Assembly: GCA_010015655.1 (NCBI GenBank)
Contig: ML976762.1
Location: 131,528 to 195,527, forward strand
DNA length: 64,000 bases
Direction: 5' to 3'
From: Bimuria novae-zelandiae CBS 107.79
Lineage: Eukaryota; Ascomycota; Dothideomycetes; Pleosporales; Didymosphaeriaceae
The notes under the pieces were generated by a model. It ran no database searches. It had not been told where the DNA came from and saw only the letters and a program-made list of their open reading frames with translations. The first letter of the stretch is position 1; each line of letters starts with the position of its first letter. Positions 23,600 through 32,834 of the stretch are shown here, in pieces. The position numbers and the translations under genes were made by a program.

Positions 23600-23815
23600 T
23601 GTCACGGTTTGTAGCGTGATCTGTTTCCTATGTTCGATGGTAGCCTGCACTAGTCTGCTACTGCCTATACTAGTCCGCACTAGCAAACCGGCTGCTACAC
23701 TCCTTACTGCTGCCTAGATGGCTTAGCAGTCTATTTCTTAGCCATCACTCACATCCAAATGCAATCAGTGTATTCCTCAATTCCTTCCATGTGCTATTGT
23801 CCTCTCACTCCAATA
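23600..23815 (+). mobile_element. probable solo LTR (216 bp)
   Basis: The sequence starts TGTCACGGTTTG and ends CACTCCAATA, flanked by a 5-bp TCATA duplication (23595-23599, 23816-23820). The 3' ATA would be ACA before one C-to-T change at CpA. The T/C-rich tail looks like an LTR U5 region. Only one copy is visible, so the call depends on the duplication and the terminal bases. The rest of the gap between the two dehydrogenase genes (22993-24112) shows no gene. Confidence 0.58.
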
Positions 23816-24112
23816 TCATATGATCCCTTCTAATCGGTAGAGTCTGTCCAGTACGGGAACGAGGAGCAGATACCGCGGGCGGATAAGATTAATGCAGGAA
23901 AGGTTACAAGGATTGAGCGCCCAAGAGAGCAGTGATCAAGATAGGAAGGAGGAGTTTGACAGCCGTTAATTGAGCCAATTAGATGAACTTCTGTAGCTAG
24001 AGACTAAGACAAAGCGTTTTTTCTTTTCTTTTCATTTGCTGAGAGGAAGAATGCACTGTTTACGGTATTAAGGGAAAACATGGCAAAGCCAGAGAAGATT
24101 GGCAAGGGTCTT

Positions 24113-24956
24113 CTACCATGGGAGCAAGCCGACCTTGTCCACAATTTTTCCAGCATCCGCATCCCTCTTACCCTCGGCAACGGCGATGAGCCTCTGGACG
24201 CCTTCATTGGGATGCTCTGCTCCCATTGCCTTCATCAAGTCTGCTCCTAGACCGCCTAGTCCGGTGGCACAGAAGCCAGGACTGACACTGAAGACCTTCA
24301 CTCCGTCTTCCTTCAGTTTATGGTTCCAGTCCAGCATCAGCATGCTCATTGCCGTCTTGCTGCAGCGATACCCAATGGATTCGAATTCAATCTTCTTGGG
24401 CCAGCCAGCCGGTTGTGGGGGCGTCGGGAAATAGGCCTCAGCCGCCTGGGTCATCTGCGGAAGGCCAGCTACGAAGATTAGACGGGGTTCGGCGGACTTG
24501 AGCGGCAGGGGAATGAACGTCCAAGTCACGACGTTGGTGCCGGATACGTTCAAGTCGTAGGCCTTGTTGAAGCACTCCCGCAGGGACATCTTGCCCTGCA
24601 GGAACTCAGCGTCGAAGCCGCCGCCTAAGAGATTTTAGCCACAGAATACTGAAGGTTTGGGACAACTTGCTTACCAGCATTGTTGATGAGGACGTCGAGA
24701 CGACCCGGGCCATTCTCCACTACCTTGAAAGCCTTCGCTATGGACTCGTCACTGCTCAGATCGATTTGAAGCAATTCGACGGTATTGGTTGCACTCGGGG
24801 ATTCGGTTCGAATCTTTCGAGCGCGCCCTTGCCCTTTTGTAAGGATCTGCTTCCAAGATATACGTGGTACCGGTTCGGAGATTGGAGGAAGACCTTGACA
24901 GTTTCGTAGCCAATGCCGCTGTTAGCACCGGTCACAAGAACGACCTTGGTTGCCAT
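24113..24956 (-). pseudogene. NAD(P)-dependent short-chain dehydrogenase with one frameshift
   Basis: ATG at 24954-24956 opens with KVVLVTGANSGIGYETVKVF, a classical TGxxxGIG cofactor motif. Near 24825 the frame must shift by one base to reach ESPSATNTVELLQIDLSSD and LDVLINNAG. A 50-bp intron follows (24625-24674, GTAAGC..TTAG). Exon 2 contains FESIGYRCSKTAMSM (catalytic YxxxK) and KVFSVSPGFCATGLGG, and ends at TAG 24113-24115. Apart from the frameshift the coding sequence is complete (about 255 aa). It may be a recent pseudogene or a sequencing error. It lies between another broken dehydrogenase and a broken P450, suggesting a decayed metabolic cluster. Confidence 0.8.
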
Positions 24957-25310
24957 TGTGTTATAATCTGAGGTGGTAGGTAAGCTTGAAGCCATCACCT
25001 CGATGTTAGTCTGAATGCGGAACGCAGTGATTTATAGCCACCCAGACGGCTTCAGCCACGTGCGCCCTTAACTGCTGTCAGCAAGCTCCTGCATTACCTA
25101 CCGTGGGAATTAAAGGGTGATGGTCACGTGCTAGCACAAAGGAAGCGGAGTTAAGACATCGCCGGTTATCCCCGCACAGTACCCCGGATGACCGCATTGT
25201 ACTACCTAGGTACGTATCGATCAGGCTTTCGAAATGTGGTGACTAGTTTAGCGATGTGTATTGCTGTAATGCTTGTAATAGAGTCTATGCATGAATGATT
25301 GGCAGCCTTG

Positions 25311-25367
25311 AAAAGTAACTAATACTCCTTTGGCGGGGATCCGGAGTAACCTGCATTAGTTACTTTT
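25311..25367. repeat. short inverted repeat (hairpin), followed by poly-C
   Basis: Arms AAAAGTAACTAAT (25311-25323) and ATTAGTTACTTTT (25355-25367) are perfect complements. Inside them ACTCC and GGAGT pair again. A run of 15 C lies at 25390-25404. It lies upstream of the P450 pseudogene. It could be a small MITE remnant, but no target duplication is evident. Confidence 0.5.
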
Positions 25368-25571
25368 TCGGGGTGGGTATCATACATAGCCCCCCCCCCC
25401 CCCCAGCTAACCTGCTTACCACGATGGACGCCGGGCTCCTATTGGCCTGCCGCTTTCCCGTTAGTGTAGCAGGCAACAATAAGCAACACATTTCACTCAA
25501 GTTAGAGTAGAGGCTTTTGTTTTTGCCTATCCTGCATTACAACCTGCACGTCGAGCTTGAGTGTCAACTAG

Positions 25572-27538
25572 ATGGAAATCACTAATCTGTCTCTCTATGA
25601 GACTAAATATACTATCTATGCTGGCCTTGCGACTTTGGTTCTCCTAATTTTGGGAAGATATTACAACACTGGTCAGGGGCCAAGGAATTATCCACCAGGG
25701 CCACCTACTCTACCTCTTTATTGGTAATCTACACCAGATCCCCTCAAAGAAGCGCTATTTCCAATTCGAAAAATGGGCTCTGGAATATGGGCCAATTTAC
25801 TCTCTTATTTTGGGGACCAAAGTCATGATCGTCCTAAACTCGGATGTGGCGATCAAGGAGTTGGTAGACAGGCGGTGTGCTATTTACTCCTAGAGGCCAG
25901 AGGCGTATATTGCTCAGGATATCCTCAGCGGCGGGCTCAGGATTCACTTCATGGTATGTCCTGCCTGATGATTAGATCTTCTGCGAGATGCCGATTAATC
26001 ATCGGGCTCTAGCCAAATCACGGAGCGTGGACAGTGGCCCGCAAGCTAGCTCGTCGCATCTTGGGCGTATCTGCGGCACGAACCTACGTACCTTACTAGG
26101 AACTTGAGAACAAAGCGATGCTGCTTGGCTTTCTAGAGAGTTCAGGTGATTTTATAAATCACCTTCGACGCTACACGGCGTCCATCACGACCCTGATGAC
26201 TTTTGGCTTTCGGACTACAACCATGGACGACCCAAGATTCAAAGTAGCATTCGACGTATGTGGGTGTAGCATATATCAGTTATATACTGACACCGTCCCC
26301 GGATTTTTGATCGGAGTTCTGAGATAATTGGGTCCCGCGTGAGTGAAGTACGTTATGAACTCACATTAACGTTTCTCAAATTTCAGAACTGACCATAATT
26401 TCACTCTATACAGCAGCTCTATTAGATTTGGTCCCAGTCTTGAGGTGCCTGCCTGAACTTTTCTTTCCTATCAAAAAGGAGGGAAGGAAAATACACGGTC
26501 GAGAGTTGAGGCTTTTTCGAGATCTATTCCTCAAGACCAAAGAAGGGCTGCGAAAGGGAACAGCTAAGATACGGAAGTCAACCAAACCAACTAGACGGGA
26601 ATTTTAATGCCAATGAAATAGCCATGCGTTTGCGTTGACTTCGTCATGATGCAAAGGGACGAGAAATTTTCGGATGACTTCGCTGCATATATTGGTGGCT
26701 CGTTGTTGCAAGCTGGCTCTGAGGCTACGGCATCTATACTGGTCGGATTCGTCCAGGCAATGGTGATTTTCCCGGACGTGGCTAAGGCAGCACAGGCGGA
26801 GTTGGACCGCGTTTGCGGTGACCGCATGCCGGGCCTGAATGACTTTCCCAATCTTCCGTACATCCAGGCTGGTGCCAAGGAAATTCTATGATGGATGCCT
26901 GGGTTTATGTTGGGGATACCGCACAGTGTTACTCAGGACGATATGTATATGGGGTATCACATCCCCAAAAGCTCAACTATAATCATGAATGTTTGGTGCG
27001 TATTCACTGGCCCATGAAAGGGAAAGATCCGGTTGCTAACCACGTTATTCTTTCTTGATACAGGGCTGTACATAATGATCCCCAAAGACACCCAGATCCC
27101 CGGAGGTTCGACCCGATGCGATATATAGACGACCACCAAACATCTATTGAGGCAGCCAACAACCCAGAAGCCACTAAACGAGATCATTTCGTGTTGGTCG
27201 CGGGCAGGCGCAGGTGTCAGGGCATGCACATTACGGATCGATCAATCTTTTTGGCCATCTCACGTTTACTCTGGGCGTTTAACTTCCACAGAGCCGTGGA
27301 CAGAGAGACCAGTGAGGTAATCATTCCAGACATTAATGACATGGCGGATGGTATAATGATGCTTCCCAAGTCGTTCCCTGCAGATATCCGTCCTAGGAGT
27401 GCGTCGAAAGCAGAATATGTAAAGCAAGAATGGAGCCAAATGTTGAAAATGCTGGATGAACAGCGCCAATGGAAGGAGATTCCTGAAGGGTTTATCTGGA
27501 AAGAAGAGCAGCTTTCCGAAATCAACGTGGATGCATAG
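25572..27538 (+). pseudogene. cytochrome P450 monooxygenase, broken
   Basis: ATG 25572 starts an N-terminal anchor (about residues 8-28, ending TLVLLILGRYY). The proline hinge NYPPGPPTLPL follows, then a one-base insertion near 25720 before GNLHQIPSKKRYFQFEKW. Stops: TAG after CAIYS, TAG (from CAG) before ELENKAM, and TGA replacing the Arg of the ExxR motif (KEIL-stop-WMP, about 26880). The I-helix AGSEATAS (about 26710-26735) and the heme loop AGRRRCQG with its Cys ligand (about 27202-27225) remain. Introns are visible near 25953 (GTATGT) and 26998-27062 (ending TTGATACAG). The gene ends at TAG 27536-27538. It resembles fungal P450s of the O-methylsterigmatocystin-oxidoreductase type; the substrate is unknown. 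Confidence 0.88.
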
Positions 27539-27599
27539 ACCATCTGGGCCGCATGTCAGCTACGGGTTTTATCCTTTGTAGATAGAGATCTATACAAGA

Positions 27600-28200
27600 A
27601 CACTCCCTATTTGTTCGAGATTAACGTATTATATATTTAAAATATAGTAATAATCTTACGTAAGTAGAGGTTATAACTATAGCTATAGTAATTACTAACC
27701 TAAGTAGCCTATATTATAACTATCATTAAGATTCTAGTTTTAGATTTGCCTAGCGACAGGTAAGTTAGTAAAGTTCATATTATAAATACCTAAGTTAATA
27801 AGAGAACAAAATATAAAAAATATAAATAATCACCTAAATAATTATACTAAAATAATTACTTTAATATGAAGTACTATTCGCATCCTAAAAAATAATTATA
27901 TATAAGAAAGAATTTTAATATTTTTAATATTTATAAAAAGTCTCTTTATTAAGTTCTAGTAAGAGGTGATCTGCGAGATTAAATAGCTTACGGAAAAAAT
28001 TATAAAGGGTAGAGTATTAAGCTTTTTAAAAAAGCTATTCGTTAGACTTAATTTAAAAAGTATAATATTTACCTATAAGTAATAAATAATTAGGCATTTA
28101 TTATTTAGTAAAACGCTAGGGTTTTTAGTATTAATACTTAAAATTGGAATTTAAGATAATCAATATTGTTTACACGTTTTACACAGCTCACAAATTGTCA
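27600..28200. other. AT-rich, RIP-like stretch without readable gene
   Basis: The segment is strongly AT-rich with abundant TA dinucleotides, like the transposon block at the left. It is probably the remnant of a RIP-mutated repeat, but no terminus, LTR or protein motif can be read. Confidence 0.5.
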
Positions 28201-29317
28201 CACTGTGTTAGGTGTTGAACACAAGACGCTGAGAGTATGAGGTTTGCGGAACTAAAATCGCCATACAGGAAGATCAGTGCCGTCGGACTTTGGTGAGATT
28301 ATTAGAGTGAGCTCTTATGCCTCTTTCGAACTACTTGGTGGCACCGTTGCTAGCCTTCATCATCATCACGTTCGCGCAGTTCGAAGACGTCTTTCAGATG
28401 CGGATTGGGTATATAAACGCTTCTACGCCTGAGTTTCCACACTGTGTACAGCTTCAAGACTCACTTAAAGCTATGCGAGTAAGCTTCATGTGCGCCTACT
28501 GCTGGACTAAAATACTCTTTCTAGAGTCATGATGAGTGTTGGTTCTGGGGGACTGAAACTGCCAGAGGGCGCCGATAATGGTCCTTTCTCTCGGTGTGTG
28601 GCCGAGACGTTGGACGCTCAAAATCTCCGGAGGAGAATCGTATTGGAGATGTAGATGCTCTAAAGGTAACATCTCGTGAAGCGACTAGTATCGACGCGAT
28701 GTATCTTATGTCTGCTGCAGCTTGGGTGATGATACCGCTCCACAGCAAGACTTTAAGAAGTAAAGACCGGATGGGCGAAGTGTATTTAAATTCTCCCGAA
28801 AGCAAAGTTGATCAGCTCAGTTCTAACTGCTTCTGGCAGACATAAAATTAAGGAGTCCACCTTTATGTGCGCTTTGGAATCACAAAGCCTCCAGCAGCTG
28901 AAATGGTGGTTTCGCTCCTTAGGGCCACGATCACCATTGAGACACTCTATGTGAAGACCTACAACTAAAAAGGGTGATTGTTTAGAGCCATATGTGTGCA
29001 GCCTGTTTGGGAATAAAGTGCATTTCGTTATACGCATGTGCTTGTGCTCGCGGGTTCGTCGAAAATATGCAACTTGTTCCTGGGTGCCAATCTTCTGTCG
29101 AGTGGAAGAATACGATGGTGATGATCAGCACGATCATGTCAAATAGATGAAAAGAATAGTCCGGATGAATGACGCTATATAAAGCCTTCTCTCCCTTCCT
29201 CCTTACTGTTGTTTCTACTTAGTCTACGTAGAGGTTAAAATTACACAGAGTTCGACCTGATGTGATCTTTGTGGACGGACTAAGAGATTCTCGAAGGAGA
29301 AGGCATGGGAAGGCACC

Positions 29318-29450
29318 TGTGACGGTTCAGTATGGAAGCTTGGGCCACCCGTGCGGCCCGTGCACGTGATACTCACAGTATATAGCTCCGTAGAGTAGCT
29401 ACTCAATCAACAACGATTGCCTCAACACTCTTTTCAATCGCGACTTCACA
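29318..29450 (+). mobile_element. solo LTR of the TGTGACGG family (133 bp)
   Basis: The sequence starts TGTGACGGTTCAG and ends GACTTCACA, flanked by a perfect GCACC duplication (29313-29317, 29451-29455). A TATATA box lies at about 29377. It is highly similar to 29655-29797, including the tail GATTGCCTCAACACTCTTTT. It is the LTR of a small retrotransposon family, left by LTR-LTR recombination. Confidence 0.85.
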
Positions 29451-29654
29451 GCACCGGTTGCAGAAACTTGCTATTAACAAGGGAGGCGTGTTAAAAAGAT
29501 ATACGAGAAAGAAGAAGTGCTGCGTTGATTTTTCTATGGTAGAAATATCCTACATATATACATACTTTGGATTATGCCCAGAGTCTCGGCATGGAATCTG
29601 CTAGAATGGAAATAGATAGAAACGTGCTGTAACAAAAGATAAAAGAACCACACA

Positions 29655-29797
29655 TGTGACGGTTTAGGACATGAAGCTTGGGCCACCCGCGTACGTGCGG
29701 CCCGTGCATGTGACTCACGTGATCCACAGTATATAGCTCCATAGAGTAGCTTCTCAATCAAAACAACGATTGCCTCAACACTCTTTTCGACGTCACA
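29655..29797 (+). mobile_element. solo LTR of the TGTGACGG family (143 bp)
   Basis: The sequence starts TGTGACGGTTTAGG and ends GACGTCACA, flanked by ACACA on both sides (29650-29654, 29798-29802). It shares most of its length with 29318-29450. Because each copy has its own target duplication, they are two independent insertions rather than the two ends of one element. Confidence 0.86.
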
Positions 29798-31040
29798 ACA
29801 CAAAAGAACCAACGTGACTGTGCTTCTTGTCCCCTCTTTTCTTACTTCTTTCGAAGCGCGAAGAGCTGAGTCTACTTGAAGATGTGTGTACGTTTCTGGA
29901 TGCGTGGTGCAGCTTCCTGAGGTAGCCGTATCGAGTCAACCTTGGGGAATAATAGTACAATAAGTCAAATGGTGGTGGGGTGTTGCTGATGGAATCCTCA
30001 CGCTCCAATTTGTACTCTAAAATGCACCTGTATCTTGGCCAAAGTCATAAGCCCGTGCGGTAAGCCAAAACATCAACATTAACCGGCCTGTGGTTCCTGG
30101 CCCTCTTTGGTGGTTGAAATGCACGCTAATGCTAAGTTTCTATGACAGCGCGCACTGAAAAGGTGGGAATTCATTTCCCGGATCTGAGCTAAGAGTAATT
30201 GCTTGGATTGGGACGGTCTTTGAAGACGAAGCGTATTATCGCTTGCTGTGAGAATGCTGAGAATATATAGACATCTCTCCAGAATCAAGACTTCTAATGA
30301 AGACGTTGTATACAAGCCTCCTGGGCGTTCTTTCACTCTACACTTTTGTCGTTCTCTTGGTGAACGACTAAAAATTCGGCTCACGACTGTCTATGTGCTG
30401 CTGGAACTTAAAAAAAAGCAGAAGGCACAGATGTGCCATGCTGAAGGACTAAGAGTTCTAGTAGAAGAGGTCTATGGAATGCGCTGAGTCGTCTTGGCCC
30501 GCTCTAAAATATTCAGGCTTGCCTCGTGTGTAATACCCTTGTAATACGGATTCGGTTGAGCAGAGATACGTATTTCTGGCAGCGAAGGGACTCATGATCT
30601 TCATCATCGTCCGCACTCTGTACCGACTGATTACTCGAAATTTGTTCACCTGCACGTACGGGGTTGGGATGAACATGAGGTATATCAAGCCCCTCAATGA
30701 CACTGCTTCTCGACACAACACAGCACCACCCTCTCGGGTTGGACTAAAAAACGAGTTTGAACTCGTCCATGGAGAGCGGTTTCTTGTGGATCAAATGTCG
30801 AACGTCTGGCGCCATGGAACCCCGCTTCGTTTCTTCCAAGGTTTAAATCCTGAAGCACCATCGTCATAGCTGACGAGCCCTTGCAGGGGACGGAGCTGCT
30901 CGGAGTGTGGTGGAGATGAGATTCATCACTACTACATTCCAACTGTGAGCGACCGTAGCGATATATGACCGGAGTTCTTCTTTCAAGCTCAGACGATGAT
31001 GTTCTATATTAAGCCCTTTTCTTTGTCACTTTTTGTTCAC

Positions 31041-32600
31041 TACACTTCTGCACACTCATCGTGGGTGACTAAAATTTCTGCAAAGCGCCTCCATGCGGAA
31101 GAACGAGAGGATCGTGTTCCTAGAACTCATGGGCTGCGGCCTCTTAGAAGACTAAAAGTAATCACTGAGGCAAACAACGCGCGCCATTTCCCTCGTCTTG
31201 AGGGCTAAAAACAATTACGGCGATGACCCATGTGCTTTGCGGAAGTCATCTTGTATTCCCCTCAGACGTCCTCCTTTCGGAAGCGCTCGTAGTGATGCAG
31301 TTCACCACCATCATCAATGACTCTCACAACACTCTATTCCGTATTCCTCCTTCCCGTACACATTCAAATTACGCACTTCAGACGACGAGCGACCATAAAG
31401 CCCAAGAACTTCCACCAATCTTTCTTTTCACCACAATACGTTGAATCTTCCGTGCAGGAAACTAAAAATGCAATGGAAAACGGCCCATGGGAGACGTTTC
31501 CGTCTTTCCGGTGTCTTCTTCTCCTGGAAAACTAAAACTCGATTGACGCCCATGCCATGTGACCTTTTTCTTCTGGAAGGCTAAATAAAGCCAGGCGCCT
31601 TAAACTATGCGCTGCCTTTCCTTTGGATGACTAAAATTTCTGTTTTCCCAAGATCATGTGTTCTCCTTCCTGTGGAAGACTAAAAGCCACCGGACAGTAA
31701 GTCATGCCGTGTTCTTCCTCCGGAAGCTTATATAACTACAGCAATAACCTATGCGGTCCTCCTTCCCCTAGAAGACGAAAAGAAGCCTAGCACAGTTCAT
31801 GTGCCGTCTTCGTTCCGGGGGACTAAAGTACAAGTCGCCTCACTTAATGTTGTCTCCACCTAAAGGACTAAAATCCACACATGGGAAATCCCATGCGCCC
31901 TCCTTTTCTTCGGAAGACCAAAAGCTCTCTCGCCACATCATATGCTTTCCCTCTTCCTGTGCGACTAAAAGTGCCCATATCAGCGGTGCATGTGCCCGTC
32001 TCCCTCGCCGTGGACAGAAACCACACTTACGCATTCTTATGGGCTTTGCCTGCGCGTCGTTCCAGTTCCATCAAACGTGATATTCTCATCCTTTTCTATA
32101 CTGATGCTCACCACCACCCCCTGCCCACGCGCGTTCAGTGGTTGAATACTATGGAGATCAGACGAAGCTAGTTGTATAACCCCGTCTCTTCGCTCTTTAT
32201 TCTTCACAGTAGCACTCCACCTTCCAGGTGACTAAAACGCGATTGCTCAGAGAACTATGTGCGCCCCTCCCGGCGGGAGACTAAAAAGTACGAACATCAG
32301 AACCCATGAGCTCCCGGTGGGGGACTCAAAACGCCGCAGTGGTGTTTCATGTGCGACCCTCCAGGCGGGGAACCAAAAAAGGGCTCCGACTACTATATAT
32401 GGGCAGCTAGGAGACTTGGACTAAAAAAGGACATTCTTGCAAGAAATGTCGGTTCCTCCGGTGGAGACTAAAAAAGCAAAGCTAGGTGAATGATGCGTGC
32501 GGCGCGGCGACTTCGAATTTCCTACCAGAAACTTTTATGTGCACGTGCGGAAAGCAGAAGACCGTTATCTTCTTAGACTTCACTCCTAGACAACTAAGAT
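31041..32600 (+). repeat. tandem array of ~48-bp hairpin units ending in ACTAAAA
   Basis: At least 22 units recur every 43-50 bp: ACTAAAA or a near variant starts at 31068, 31151, 31204, 31461, 31531, 31580, 31630, 31679, 31775, 31822, 31867, 31917, 31964, 32014, 32231, 32280, 32324, 32372, 32420 and 32467. A typical unit is a variable 14-20 nt spacer, then CATGTGCGCC or similar, then a short stem-loop, then ACTAAAA. Stems differ between units but stay paired: CTTCC-TGT-GGAAG (31666-31678), CACCT-TCC-AGGTG (32218-32230), CTCCC-GGC-GGGAG (32267-32279), CTCC-GGT-GGAG (32456-32466), CCCTC/GAGGG (31190-31204). Spacing is not a multiple of three and stops are frequent, so it is not a coding repeat. 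Function unknown. Confidence 0.8.
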
Positions 32601-32834
32601 GGTAATGCTCTCCACCACCGCCGCGCCCCTCACTCCGCGCTTAGTGAACGCTCAGACTTGGCATCTTAGTTTCAGCGAGCAAACGTCACGCCCATGTCCA
32701 GCAAGGTGTATATCATCTCAGTATATTATACACATGTACTACCCATGCCATTGTTACCCTATCAACACGCGTAAACTAAGATAAAATCTTGAATGTCATA
32801 AGTCATGCCTCAATCTCAGGCTGCTGCGCTGAAA

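Larger units (their letters stand above)
28240..31040 (+). repeat. eroded part of the hairpin-ACTAAAA repeat array
   Basis: Isolated or short runs of the unit described at 31041-32600 occur here, e.g. ACTAAAA at 28251, 28506, 28965, 30367 and 30744, and variants at 28552, 30447, 30792 and 30841. Some keep strong stems directly before the motif: GTCGTTC/GAACGAC (30348-30354 with 30362-30368, loop of 7), ACCC/GGGT before 30744, CCCT/AGGG at about 30881-30890. Spacing near 30744-30892 is again 47-50 bp. Two solo LTRs interrupt the region at 29318-29450 and 29655-29797. No protein-coding gene is supported between 28.2 and 32.8 kb. Confidence 0.6.

Noticed and set aside
29318..29797. A single miniature LTR retrotransposon (TRIM) with two LTRs
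   Set aside because: Each copy has its own perfect 5-bp duplication (GCACC and ACACA), and the outer flanks do not match each other.
31041..32600. CRISPR-like array (repeats with unique spacers)
   Set aside because: Eukaryotic context, repeats strongly degenerate, spacers only 14-20 nt and variable in length; no associated genes.
31041..32600. Coding minisatellite (16-residue repeat from a 48-bp unit)
   Set aside because: Spacing varies between 43 and 50 bp and is not a multiple of three; TAA in the ACTAAAA motif falls in all frames across units.
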